A stretch of DNA of 64,000 nucleotides from Lamellibrachia satsuma (Eukaryota > Annelida > Polychaeta > Sabellida > Siboglinidae), in the NCBI GenBank assembly GCA_033239005.1, contig BSQZ01000001.1:8192000-8255999 (forward strand), read 5' to 3'. Below, in pieces: positions 41,549 to 52,930 of this stretch. Position numbers and translations under genes: made by a program. The notes below the pieces were generated by a model. The model made no database searches, was not told where the DNA came from, and worked only from the letters and a program-made list of their open reading frames with translations. The stretch's first letter is position 1, and every line of letters begins with the position of its first letter.

Positions 41549-41730
41549 GACCCCATTCACATTTGGAAAGCTAGTTAAAAGTTAGCCCTAAAGAGGTATA
41601 AGGTCCAGCCGTAGACCACTTCTAGAGGTGATGGACCAGGTTTATGTCTGGGCCAGGTGTGATGTAACTTTCTCGCATTCACACTTTAAAAAGAACTGGT
41701 CCAGACAAATTTACAAATGTGAATAGGGTC
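41549..41730. mobile_element. 182-bp MITE in CIC intron 2
   Basis: Inverted ends GACCCCATTCACATTTG and the complement of GACCCTATTCACATTTG (one mismatch). The inner part has further imperfect symmetry (GGTCCAG / CTGGTCC). It fills about half of the 367-bp intron between exons 2 and 3. No target duplication could be identified with confidence, so the superfamily is left open. Confidence 0.75.
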
Positions 41731-41862
41731 GTACACAGCAGCACTTTACAACTGTGAAATCCAGGTTTGCCAGCAATTTTGCACTTTTAAATCTTGATAC
41801 TGTCACACTATATTTCATGCTGACAACCAAATATTAAGTTTTTGTCCTGGATTTGTTACCAG

Positions 41863-42056
41863 GCACCACTCACAATCCAGTTACTGTAGCCGGATCCTAT
41901 TTCACAGGCAGCCCGGTGGTGGATGCTGAAGATGAAGATGATGACGTGTTTGTGACTGACTCCACCGCCCCCACAGTTCCCGCCATTGTTGCTCACTCGA
42001 AACGCCGCACGCGCTCCCTTAGTGCCCTCAAGGAAGACCTCAAGAGTCCGAAGAAG
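41863..42056 (+). CDS. CIC: CIC exon 3: acidic segment and RSK/14-3-3 site
   Basis: The 194-nt exon enters in phase 1 and ends in phase 0 (acceptor TTGTTACCAG, donor GTTTGT). It encodes an acidic stretch, VVDAEDEDDDVFVTD, then HSKRRTRSLSALKEDLKSPK. The second part aligns with human KRRTQSLSALPKE, where the serine after Arg-Arg-Thr-Gln is Ser173, an RSK target that creates a 14-3-3 site next to the HMG box (established). The RxxS pattern is kept here, so the same control is likely. Confidence 0.95.
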
Positions 42057-42112
42057 GTTTGTAGATGGGAAACACAAATACTTCCAGTTCTTCTCAAATG
42101 CAGTTCCAGATA

Positions 42113-42283
42113 CAGTAAAACCCGCTCGAGCGACCACCTGCATTAAGAGACCACCTGCACTAACGACCACAGTCAACTAACCCTGTATGTAAAGAAACAT
42201 TACAGATACAGCATGTATTAAGAGACCACCTGTTTTAAGAGACTGCATTTTGACCTTCCATTGAGTGGTCGTTTAATACTCAT
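42113..42283. mobile_element. Fragment of a pogo/Tigger-like MITE
   Basis: CAGTAAAACCCGCTCGAGCG starts at 42,113 after a TA, and the right side has GAGTGGTCGTTTAATA. Both resemble the ends of Tc1/mariner pogo-group elements (CAGTRAAACC...). Inside, AAGAGACCACCTG is repeated three times. The right end lacks the outer inverted bases, so the copy is incomplete. Confidence 0.55.
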
Positions 42284-42431
42284 GTGAACACAAAGGGTCA
42301 AAAGTGATCTGGAGGGTACACAACTGGTTGTAAGTTTGCGTATTTATTTTTTTAATTAATGGTTCTGGTTTATCCTCAACCTACCTGAGTCTAAATATGA
42401 AATTGTTTACACCATTATTGGCAGAGATATA

Positions 42432-43413
42432 CAGTTGTGCCTCGTTATTACGCGCCCCGTTATTACGCGGATTCTGATATAACACGGTTGGTCGTGGACC
42501 CCAATTTTCTGCCACCAGGGGAAAATGCCAAATGGGCCTGCATAAACCTACTTAGAATTGCTTTGACAATTCTCAGAAAACAGTAGGTGAACAACGTCAT
42601 AAGAACAAGTATCAACATGTTGTTTTTTGTTTCAACATGTTGTTTGTTTTGCGCTGCCGCCGACATCAATCTCTGTCGCTGGCTTCGCTTTGACAGTTTG
42701 TAAATTGCAATCAAGATTCACAAATACGCCTCGCGTAAGAATCAGATCAACAGTTTTAAATGCATTTAGTATGCAATACCAACATAACAGTTGGGTGAAA
42801 TGACATGCTTCCATTACATCGTAAATTTAATTGTTTTCGCGATGCGAAACCAGCATGCCTACCGGTGCGTGAAAATATGAAACGACGAATCGATGTTAAG
42901 TGGTGCGTAATAAATTTATGCTTCGGCCGAGATCGGTTGAAAGATGAAGTGAAACAGTTATTAATTCTACCTATTGTCGTTTTCTGTTTTTTATCAGCTT
43001 AAATGCAATGTTTGTCAAATCATATACGTTTTCGGCTGCTCAGATGCAGGTTATTATTTTTGATTCGTAGGCCTGTTGGTCCAGTACATCATCATCGTAG
43101 TAGATCTATTCCATAACGGTATACTTACATGCATTTTATTCAGTTCAAGAATCAACAGGGTGTGACATTTAAAAATAATACACGTTGATGTTAGTATAAG
43201 TTTAATAAGTTCCATAAACTGCATGTTGGTGTATAAGACATTGCTGCAAGCACACAGGACTTCGACAATGTTCTTGGGCTTGGTGCAGCGTGTGGCGATT
43301 GCTGTTGTTTAGTATCTCCCTGGTGGCAAATATGGGAACACCTAATGCGCCTCGCGTACAGCGCAGTCCAAAGTCGTGGACCCCGACCACCGCGTTATAA
43401 CGAGGCTTGACTG
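42432..43413. mobile_element. pogo/Tigger-like non-autonomous element, 982 bp
   Basis: Left end CAGTTGTGCCTCGTTATTAC and right end (reverse complement) CAGTCAAGCCTCGTTATAAC are inverted copies that continue inward with matching GGTCGTGGACCCC / GGTCGGGGTCCACGAC sequence. The element is flanked by TA on both sides (42,430-42,431 and 43,414-43,415), the target duplication of Tc1/mariner elements. No transposase is visible, so it depends on another copy. Confidence 0.85.
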
Positions 43414-43710
43414 TAACTGATAAAACAAACCGGGTCAGAATTTACCAGAATTTTATATTGAATAGTATACATATGTGACATTACATTTTTTCTTCTTCTA
43501 TTGATTACTGTCGATTTCTTTTTAGCCACTCCATTTACATTGAGAAACGGTGGATTTTGTAGAACACAATATATTTTGCTACGTTGTTATTTCATGATCC
43601 AAAATTGTACCGTTTTCTTTTTTTTTATAATGCAGTCGACAGAAATGTGGATACGTTGAGAGCTGTGTTTGAACTCTGTTACACCAAATATCCTGGACAT
43701 CGTTCAGATG

Positions 43711-45003
43711 GAAACAAATAGAGATTATAATCATATGTACACAGAAAAGAATCTCCTGTACTAGGATAATCAAAATCCATGGAAGAGTTGAAGGTATTCA
43801 TATCCTGATGTTGATTGCTGGAGAGACCCGGGGTGACATGGAACCTCTGCATGAGCTATGGTTCCCTGAAGGCGTCGTTGCCACATTGGCATTGCAGCGC
43901 TTCAAAAGATTATCTCCCCATGTCAGATTTGATGAGGGTACTCAAGTAGGAAAGAGAAGGAAAAATTATGCGTTAGCAGCATTTGGAGATGTCTGGAAGA
44001 TGTTCTTTGTTGGCTTGTGCAGGTGTTACACACCAGGGGTAGACATTGCAGTAGAGGAGCAACTGATGCCTGTCAGAGGAAAGCTACCCCTTCGCATGTA
44101 CTTAGCAACAAGCCAGCCAAGGATAGCACCATGCTGTGGTGGAATTATGATACTGTCACTTCATAACCACTGAAAAGAGAAGTCTATTTCGGTAGAAAAC
44201 TGACATGTTGGTCTAGACAGGACACTTATGAAAGCCACAGGTTCCTGGCCTTGAAGTGGAATAAATATTGTGTGTGACGTCTTCACATCAGTACCACTGG
44301 TTGGGAAGTTAACGTTTGAACATATCACCCTGGTCAGAATCACACTCAAAAATAAAGGCGAGAGCCCACAAGAAATGAAAACCAATGATGAAATATCAGG
44401 AAAGTCACCTCTGTTTGGTTTTGCTGAGAGAATGTTTTGATAGTATCATATGTGCTATCAAAGGGTAAAACAGTACTGGCTCTATCAACAATGCACTGTA
44501 ACAAATAATCCTTCACTAATTGCAAAAAAAGAGGACTTGATAATCTTGCAACATTTTTCTCATGCAAGATAGAAACCAACTGATGGATTATTCACACAGT
44601 CATGTTCTAGAATATGCTGGATATGGCTGAAGTTGCAACATTTGTGATTTAGATGTCACTGAATCCTGTGTGGTCAAGGAAATGATCAAAGAAGTGGTCA
44701 AGGAATGACTGAAGAGGGTGCCGCCGAAAGTTTCTGAAACAGATTGGATGGTGAAAATAAAATTCGCCAACAGAATACAAGTTATGCAGCACAATATCCG
44801 AAATGCATTGAAGATGCTTGATTGTTGGTGATTACTGCGCAACCAAAGCCTGAAAGAGCACGCCACTTGAGAAAGCGCTGGAAGTTATGTTCAAAGGGAT
44901 GAGACAAGAAAACAGCTGCTGCCTACACATGCTGTCACATGGATGTATATCCTGTTCACTCACAGAAGGAGATCACATGCATGACATGTGATAATTGTGC
45001 ATA
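43711..45003 (+). pseudogene. Decayed piggyBac-like transposase
   Basis: The translation has family blocks of the DDE_Tnp_1_7 group in order, spread over shifted frames: an N-terminal ETNR, EPLHELWF and LQRFKRLSPHVRFDE, then YTPG and VEEQLMPVRGKLPLRMY near 44,030-44,110, then VFTSVPLVGKL near 44,280, and a Cys-rich C-terminal region (KLCSKG, CCHMD, CMTCDNC) near 44,885-45,003. Several frameshifts and stops break it. Where active enzymes have an Asp in the VDEQL motif this copy has Glu, so a catalytic residue is also lost. No terminal repeats or TTAA duplication were identified. It is a dead copy inside CIC intron 3. Confidence 0.8.
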
Positions 45004-45953
45004 AACTGATCCTGTATTCCCATGAACTGATAAAGAGCACACAGTATTAATGAACCACTTACCACATGACAATGGTAATGGAGACATTATACAACAGTTA
45101 CAAATGGACTAATTATATTATTATACTATAATACTTTTTGAGTACCTTAGCTAGATAACTGTTCCAATTTTAGCTGCACAACTTGTTGCTGGTTCAATAC
45201 AATTAAATGTTAAAATGATAGCTGATATACTTCTGCTTTTATTTGGGTGTAAATTGGTGAAAACGTGAGTAATTTTTTACCCAGACAGCGGGTCATTTTT
45301 GACCCGGCATGAGAGTAGCAAATTATTATTTTTCCTGTATTTATGATATAAATAAACATATTTTGGATTAAGTTACCAAAGGAAACAGTACAATGACATA
45401 TTTGAACATACATTATGCCAATCACAATTACTTGCTTTTTTCGTATAGGAAAAAAAGAAAAATAATTGTTGGCAATCATCTAAAAAAATAAAGTGCAATT
45501 TGAGTACAAAAGTAAGACACTTCCAACACTTTCATGTAAAAATGTATATCAGGTCAAAATTTATCCTATCCATCCAGTTGTATGTTTCTGTTCGTCCGCA
45601 TGAGGGTTAAGACAGGTTTGACAGGTTTTATAGAAAATGCAAATGCAGGTACATTGTATTTTTGTATTTCAAATAATTTTTTTATAACTTAGCTGTATTT
45701 AATAAATGTAAGCCCTGCTCAAAACACAGGTGAGTTTCCAAGTACCGGGAACTGTGTTCTCGTAGTGTCGACGATCTCTTGACAGGTTACAACTGTAAAT
45801 GATCTTTCCCAAAGTGATGCAACTTTTAGCCCCCTGGCACTACATTCACGTGCAGGACTGCTTGTGTGTAACAGGTCTACTGGTGACAATTTGTACCACG
45901 CTCTGAGTACTGATTGTTAGAAGTTATCAATCGTATGCATGCCTTGGTTCCAG

Positions 45954-46139
45954 CGCAACGATCGTGACCACATCCGTCGACCAATGAATGCGTTCATGAT
46001 CTTCAGCAAGCGACATCGTGGCCTCGTGCACCAGCGCCACCCAAACCACGACAACCGCACTGTCAGTAAGATCCTGGGCGAATGGTGGTATGCTCTGCAA
46101 CCGAGTCAGAAACAGAAGTATCATGATCTCGCCTTCCAC
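45954..46139 (+). CDS. CIC: CIC exon 4: HMG box, main part
   Basis: The exon (186 nt, phase 0 at both ends; acceptor GGTTCCAG, donor GTGAGT) encodes 62 residues beginning [20 protein letters not shown]. This is the DNA-binding HMG box of capicua, which binds TGAATGAA-type octamers together with the C1 domain (established). [20 protein letters not shown] is diagnostic for CIC and differs from SOX and TCF boxes. The residues equivalent to human Arg201, Arg202 and Arg215, mutated in oligodendroglioma, are all Arg here. Compared with human, changes are few (A to G, Q to H, GPKE to QPSQ). Confidence 0.98.
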
Positions 46140-46633
46140 GTGAGTCTCCGTCACAGCCGTCGTCTTTTTTTCCTCTTCCGTCAAGATAACAACTGACATC
46201 TAAAATAAAATCTCAGTTGTTAACAAGTTGATTGGTCATTCAAAAAAATTAACCCAAACATGTAACGCTTACTTTATTTTGAATAGATAGTCGTCATGAA
46301 AGCGGTGTTCACGTTAATGCCATATTGGTGATCCATAAAGTAACTAATAAAAAAAAAAGGCCTAATGTACAATGCAAGAAAGATTTCTATACTCCTGTCC
46401 TGCTAAACAGTTGGGATATTTTGGTTTGTTGTAATACAGGCCATACACGTTTTCATGCTGCTATAGAATATATGCAGTTTCTTTAAAAATCTAGGCAGTG
46501 ACTATAAAATCGTTCATGGAAAATTAGACTTGAAACAAGACTCTAGGAATTAATGTCAGGCATGAGAACGTGTTGTGCAACTATATATTGCATGGTCTGT
46601 TTTGTTTCACCTGTTATTATGGTTTCTTGCCAG
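46140..46633 (+). other. CIC intron 4
   Basis: A 494-bp AT-rich intron splitting the HMG box after Phe-His. Nothing else was seen in it. Confidence 0.9.
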
Positions 46634-46772
46634 GTGAAAGAAGCTCACTTTAAGGCTCACCCCGATTGGAAGTGGTGCTCAAAAGACCGCAAGAAGTCGA
46701 CCGGGGGTGACAGGAAGGTGGATGGTCAGTTGTCATTGGAAGACAATGTCAACCTACCTTGTACAAGCCTGG
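46634..46772 (+). CDS. CIC: CIC exon 5: end of HMG box
   Basis: The exon begins [20 protein letters not shown], which completes the third helix and basic tail of the HMG box and matches human [20 protein letters not shown] with one change. It goes on with KSTGGDRK and ends TSLG, where human has KPTSLG. The acceptor is TTCTTGCCAG. The proposed donor is GTTAGT after 46,772; this gives phase 1, which fits the next exon. A GTAGG-type donor elsewhere would break the frame. Confidence 0.93.
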
Positions 46773-48732
46773 GTTAGTAGGTCTATACATTATTTATTTA
46801 AATTAATAACTTTTGGAAAAAAATTATATTATTAAATTAAACTGTGCAAAGTTATATGGCATGGTTCCTGCATATTATGAGAGAGCATCGTACTTATGCT
46901 TTTCATGCCCTAGTTGGTACACACATCCACAATAAAGAGAGCATCTAGTATAACAAATACGTTACTGAACAACTGAAGTACAAACCGGGTGCATGCCCTT
47001 CCCCCGAAATAATGTGCTTGCTAAAATGTTAAAACGGCCTATATTTGCATTCTGAACAATTGGTGCAACATTGTCCAAATTGGCCCATTTCTACAACCTA
47101 GATGGGCCACTGGCCCACTTGCCTGAGACCCTAGATTGAACCCAGGTTGTTTTGTGTTGTAAGCAAGATAAAAATTTAATTGAGGTATGTGTCTTGTACT
47201 GAATACAGCATTGAATATTGAAAGGGATATGAGCATGCACCTTGGGTAGATATATTGTGATGACCTTATAAGCTGACTTGTATAGGATGTTCCCATAGTG
47301 ACACTATAGGATGTGCCTTCAATCGATGGCATCTTGCAACGGTTAATGCATATTTACTTGCAGGGTCCGACACTTGGTCATTAATTATTCATGTGGCTTG
47401 CTATAGCACTATGTTATAATATTCAAATATGTACGTTGCTGGCTGTCATGCTAATGTAATGTGTCTGAAATCTTCTACAACAATACTTACACCAATATTA
47501 CAGAGTAAGACCAAATGTATGTAAATAGAAATAGAATATTCAATGTACGTAAAACTGTTAGACAATTGTTGAATCTTTTACAACAATACTATATATTATA
47601 GAGTAAGACTAAATGTATGTAAATTAAATACTCATTGTACTTTAAAATGTTAAGCAATTGTCAAACATGCCAAATTTGTAAAATGTATAATGTTTTTTTT
47701 TATATAATTCATGTCGCTTTGTCATATTTGATGATGTTGTATGAATTGTACAATTAACATACGTTGTGTTTATGTTATTACATGTTACGTTGGGTACATT
47801 TAACTGTTTTATATAGTTTTTTATACCTCGAAAGGGGTTGGTTGGAAAGGCATCATCCCAGTAGCCCTCGTGTCAATAGACCCACTTCCGAGTAGCTCCC
47901 CAGGTGTGAGAGTTGAGGCCTAGTAGCCTCTGGGTCAATATGCTATTGATTTAACACACGCCATATAGTGTATTCATTATTCATTTTCACAATAAAATTT
48001 TTTGGAGTAGCTGTTCATCACAAATATGATTATAGTATAACGATCTAACAAAATAAGGCTCAGTCATTAACTGAGGCTACAACATTCATCAAATAATTGT
48101 TGTTTATATTTCGTTTGAACGGTAAACATAATTGTAGGTATTCATAGTGAATTAATCAGTTGAAGCCCCATTTTACTTTTGCTCATTGGGTGGGTAGCAA
48201 AAAATTTAAAATGAAGTTAATCAGAACCAAATTAAATTTATTGTCGTCACGTTTAACTGAAAGCCTGTAAACAAACCATTGTATTATAACGTGTATGTTT
48301 TATTCGTGTGTGTACTATAAGTGTAATATCTGTGTTTATTTATTTGTTATGTTTAAATCAACTCCTTTACACTACTTTAAAAATAATCTACATTTTATGG
48401 TTTTAATTTAATTTATGCAGTTTTATGTAAATTATGTATTTTATAGTTTTATTTAATTTATGCAGTTTCATGTAAAGCGCCTGAGAACATTCTATCTTAA
48501 TTGGATTCGGGCGCTATATAAATTCTGATATAATAATATCCAATTTATTTTGAGCCTGTAAATCATGATTCACAAATAAAAAAATTAAGGTCTCCTTCTG
48601 ATAGAAAAAATCCTACATTCCTCATACATACAAGTTATATAAATATTTTCTTATTTACAATAAAAGTGGGGCAGAACAATGAATGGAACAGCCAGGAAAT
48701 GTTTTTAAACTGATTCATGATTCACGTTTCAG
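46773..48732 (+). other. CIC intron 5
   Basis: A 2-kb AT-rich intron. Near 48,470-48,540 there is TAAAGCGCCTGAGAACATTC and GGGCGCTATATAAATTCTGA, the kind of tail widely seen at the 3' end of SINE/LINE families in animals. No other feature was seen. Confidence 0.75.
48470..48540 (+). mobile_element. Possible SINE/LINE 3' tail (GCGCTATATAAAT)
   Basis: TGTAAAGCGCC and GGGCGCTATATAAATTCTGA lie about 30 bases apart with AT-rich repeats after them. This pair is a common 3'-end signature of non-LTR elements and their SINEs. The body of the element upstream was not recognised. Confidence 0.5.
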
Positions 48733-48893
48733 CAGACGCACCCACAACATTTTTAAGCATTTCTGATGACGCCCCGAAACTCACTAACGACCCGCTGGCC
48801 GACAAGTCAAGGTCACAGAGCTTATCAATACTGCCAGAAGGTGGCGCTATTCATCCTGTCACAGTTCCGCAGGCCCTCAGCGAACTCACACAG
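48733..48893 (+). CDS. CIC: CIC exon 6
   Basis: This 161-nt exon enters in phase 1 and leaves in phase 0 (donor GTACGA). It encodes ADAPTTFLSISDDAPKLTND, then LADKSRSQSLSILPEGGAIH and PVTVPQALSELTQ. The end matches human SQALQELTQ. KSRSQSLS is another basic-directed phosphorylation-like motif. The acceptor is CAGCAG, a NAGNAG tandem site: use of the second AG would delete one Ala without changing frame. Confidence 0.9.
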
Positions 48894-49505
48894 GTACGAG
48901 TCAACCCACTTGGAGAACGTACAGTTTAGTGTGTGTTTGTTTAAACGTTGATTCATTTCAGCACAATTTCTAGAGGCTGCTGTGCATGTGAAACGTAAGA
49001 AGATTGTTACACAGTCTAAGCTATAACATCTCGACAGCCCAAGTGTCTTAGCAAACCACAATTTGTAAATATGATGTTTTCTGTTTATAGATGTTGACTT
49101 TGCCATTCAGCATGCAATGTACACATGATATTTGAGTGAAAACTTTCAAATTAAACAACTAATGATCAAATTCTATGAAAAACTTAAGAGTTTGTAACAT
49201 TAATAACCTAGTGTAAGATGACGTAATGTTCAGTGGAATTTTCATTAAAAATAGCTAATAATTTATGTGTAATTAAAATGGCAAGATTTCTTCATTGATC
49301 CCAATTCTAAAAATTTACAATCACAATATGTGAATCAGTTTTGATGTTTGCATATTTCGATCGCCTGTGATATATATATATATATATGTATATATTCAAG
49401 CTGTATAAGCAAATATTCTTTATACACAAATCAATTATGCATACAAAGCTGCGTTGCACAGACCTCTTATTTCTATGTGTACAGTACACATGCACACATT
49501 TGTAG

Positions 49506-49749
49506 ATGTGTTCCACCCAACCTGGGGGTCAGTCAGCCTCCACCAGACAAGACAAACAAGATGGCGGCTCAGCATCTGTCCCTTCAAAGACGCAGACAGC
49601 AGCGGTGTCATACAGCAGCTCTGAGGTGACTCCAAGGGAACAGGAGAGACACTCTCCTCGCCAGTCCCGCTACGAGATCCTCAAGTATGGCGATGACAGT
49701 GACGACGATCGCATGATAATCTGCGAAGATAAAGACAGTAATACCATTG
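49506..49749 (+). CDS. CIC: CIC exon 7
   Basis: The exon (244 nt, phase 0 in, phase 1 out; acceptor ACATTTGTAG, donor GTATGA) starts with Met-Cys-Ser, where human continues Gln-Met after LTQ. It contains YEILKYGDDSDDDRMIICED, matching human EDMTSDEERMVICEEE. The Ser/Gln-rich middle is not conserved. The acceptor has a weak pyrimidine tract, so this boundary is less certain than the others, but phase and homology agree. Confidence 0.9.
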
Positions 49750-50169
49750 GTATGACCGCATCCATGTTTTCCCAATTAATGTTCCTTCCTAGTCGAGTTT
49801 TTTGTTCATTTCAGAGTGCTTTCACGAAAAATCAGACGTGTGATTTTTTCGTTTCTATTGTGAAACAACATGAATTATGCAGATTTAATTTCTCCCGACA
49901 TGTGCCGAAAAGTGTTTGTACTTCCTGTTGGTGGTTTGTAGCTTTGTAAAACAGTAGAGAAACACTCACAAAACATTGCTGTTTACTTCTGTTGTACATT
50001 GAAGTAACGTAACACCTGATGGAACTGAATTTGGTAGTCTTAGATTATTTGACTAATAGATGCAAATCATATCTCCAATGGAAAGTTAAAGTTGGAGTCA
50101 TTTGTGAAGAGTAAGATTTTGAGATGAAATAACCCAGTTAGTCAGTAATTGTAATGTTTCTTCTTTTAG

Positions 50170-51862
50170 ATGATGAATTGAATCAATCGGAGTTGGCAGG
50201 CGGCATCGACCTGAACTGCAAGGAGCACGTCTCTGATTCAGAGACTGACAGCCAATCAGAGGACGAGGCACTCATCGAAAACAAAGCGTTTCCCCAACAG
50301 CGGTTCTCCCCAGTAATGCGACCATTGAGCTCGACGGACGTGACCTATCGACCCAAGCCAATGCTGGTGAAGCCAGAACCACAGCTCAAGATTGACGTGA
50401 CGACGGGTACTGCTGCGGTTGTCAGTGAGAGGGCTGCACCGCATGTGACACGACTGAGCAGCAGCGGGTCGGTTTTCCACCCAACTGGCGCCGTTTTCAA
50501 GGCACATATGCCTCGACTCAAAGACAGTGACAACGTCGCAGATGCTACTGGTTCGAAGAGTGATGCGGCCGTTGCTTCAGTGGCAACACCTGCTGGACTT
50601 CAGAGAAGTTACAGCGTTGACAGTTCATCAGAGATGAGACTGAAAGGGGGCGCCACCGGTCACGTGAAGACGATCCATAACATCACAATGATGACTCAGC
50701 CGGACCAACACGGTGTCATCCTGTCAACTAACACCCAGGTGGCGCTGGGTCACCACAACCGACAGGGCGTCATTCTCAGCAAGATGACGCAGAAAGTCCC
50801 TAAAAGTCTGCCGAAGACTATGCCGCTGGCAGGTGGCAGCACAGTGCGAGGGAGCCGGCCAACCATGGGGCCCATTGCCATAGCGTCAAAACCAGTCATG
50901 ACTCAACCACCCCCACTGTCGTCACCAGCGACCCCAACGGTCTGCATAAACCCAGTGGGTGTCGCACTGAACGTACATCATCCCCAGGTGGCAGCACCTG
51001 CAGTGTCTGCACCACCGGTGACACTCACGATCTTGAAAACACCAATCACGACAGTGAGCACGGCCACGAAGCCACCGCACGAGGGCATCGGGACAATGAA
51101 CGCACCAATGGCTGTAAAGACCCTCAGCTCAGCACCGGTGGCACCACCTCGGATGCAGCCGGCGCCAGCCGCACTTCTTGCAAATATCTACCTGAAACCT
51201 GGAGCGCAAGCCGCACCAGGTGGCACCACCAACATCTCGACTCTGGCGGCGCCCGCAGCGATGCCTCGCACGCCTCCGACGCCCGTCCAGTATATCCTGC
51301 CGTCGTTTACCCTGCAGACCGGCCCAAATGGCAAGGTTCAGAACGTCGTGCAGATGGCGATGCCGAACACCCAGTTGCATCCTGGGAGCATCCAGCTGGC
51401 AATCCAGGGCCAGCCATTGTTGCAGCAGTCGCCCACGGTGGTCGCGTCGCCTCAGCCGCAACTCATGCCTGCCAAATTCCAGGTCGCACCGGCCCCCGTC
51501 ACCGTGGCGACGCCCCCCATACAACAGAAACTGATCATGCAACAGCCAATCTCCCTTGGACAGCGCACCCTCCAGATGGTGAACCCTACCCTCGCTCAAC
51601 CTGCCCCCACCGCCTCGCCCTCTCACCCCCTCGTTGCACCCCGGTTCATGACCCTCAGTCAGCCGGGTCAGCAGATTCTCACGATGGGCGGCGGTCAACA
51701 GCATCTACAGGTTGCCCAGCCTGCGGCCACAGCGGTGGTCAGTCTAGCTGGGCAGCAGATACTGACCACGTCAGGGCTGTCACACTTCACCTTGGTCAGC
51801 AGTCAGTCTCAGGCAGTCCAGGGCGTCCAGTCACCCCGCATCTTGCTGCCCACTACAAACAA
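50170..51862 (+). CDS. CIC: CIC exon 8: large Pro/Thr/Ala-rich exon
   Basis: This 1,693-nt exon joins exon 7 in phase 1 (acceptor TTCTTTTAG, donor GTAAGT, phase 2 out). It starts [20 protein letters not shown], then [14 protein letters not shown] and [13 protein letters not shown], which match human [22 protein letters not shown] and KVFSPVIRSS. The rest (about 480 residues) is a long, mostly disordered Pro/Thr/Val/Gln-rich region with [17 protein letters not shown] (human QVQYILPTL) and NGKVQ blocks. This region links the HMG box to the C-terminal parts; most of it is low complexity. Confidence 0.96.
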
Positions 51863-52287
51863 GTAAGTGACACTAATGAGTAGCTAGCTGACCGCTGCTC
51901 AATAATATAATGTATTCTATATTGATCCGTTAATTTGTGAAATATTTTTGGAGTGCATCAGGCACAAGTTGTCATGGATACATGATTGCTCTACATGCAG
52001 TATGTCATTGGATGATTGTTAAAGTGTCCATCTATTTACCATAGTCACCATGGATTATTTCGGCCAGCCTGTTTTGCTAGACTACTGTCATTACAGCTAA
52101 CTGTGTTGTGTCTGTTCAGACACTAATGCACATAATACCGCAGTCAAAGAAAACATAAACGACAGTTATTTATTTACAAGATGGAGAACGAATACCTGAA
52201 AAAAACAATTAAGGCTTCTTAGATTTCATTTCTGCCTACAAACATGCAGTCTTTCTGCCTTTGTAAACACTGCATATTTGTTTCTAG
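51863..52287 (+). other. CIC intron 8
   Basis: A 425-bp intron with ordinary AT-rich sequence. No feature seen. Confidence 0.9.
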
Positions 52288-52406
52288 GGTTGCCTACATC
52301 CAACCTGGAACACCGACGTCACTACCTCACTTGCCAGTGCTGACACCTGGTGCCACAAAAGCAGAACAAACATATGTACAGGCATTTGTGACTCCACTTA
52401 ACACAG
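52288..52406 (+). CDS. CIC: CIC exon 9
   Basis: A 119-nt exon entering in phase 2 (completes Lys, AA|G) and leaving in phase 1. Acceptor TTTCTAG, donor GTATTA. Encodes VAYIQPGTPTSLPHLPVLTP, aligning with human ITYVQSAGGHALPLGTSP directly after the LLPSST/LLPTTN block. Followed by GATKAEQTYVQAFVTPLNT. Confidence 0.92.
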
Positions 52407-52930
52407 GTATTAATATTAATGAAAGTAGCCCAGAGTTTGAGTATGCAGCTCACCTGTCCGACGTTGAATACAAAATGTATAATGCAAAATCATCAGGATT
52501 TTTACTTTGTTTTTTGTTCTTCTTAATTGTTATCTTTGTGTGTGGCACTGATTCCATGTGAAATGCCCTCACCTGGAGGATCATTTCCCATAAAGAAGGT
52601 TTTGTGATAAACAAAACTCTGTCTACCCCAAATAGGATGCTGCGAATAAAACCCAACAGCTTCCGTGACAACAAAACCTTTACTTTGGGCCCAAGCAACA
52701 GGAGCCCTGCTAGTAGGACCCTAGCAACCAGGCTTCCTGCTAGTAGGACCCTAGCAACAGGATCCATGCTAGTGGGACAACATGAACCCTGACAACCAAC
52801 CCGCTTGTGTACAACTAGATAAAGTGAATGAGTTACCTATGTATCCAGCCTATATGGTCATCAGATTGCTGTCTATAATGTGCATGTGTTTGGTACTGCA
52901 AGTTGACAGTCCAACCCTGGTCTGTTTCAG
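52407..52930 (+). other. CIC intron 9
   Basis: A 524-bp intron. It contains a short repeat at about 52,690-52,780 in which CCTGCTAGTAGGACCCTAGC recurs. Confidence 0.85.

Larger units (their letters stand above)
42057..45953 (+). other. CIC intron 3, filled with transposon remnants
   Basis: This 3.9-kb intron precedes the HMG-box exon. It contains, in order, a fragment with a pogo-like end, a 982-bp element with TA duplication, and a decayed piggyBac copy. I recognised no host gene in it. Confidence 0.85.

Noticed and set aside
45954..46139. HMG box as a SOX or TCF gene
   Set aside because: [20 protein letters not shown] and the flanking exons are specific to capicua.
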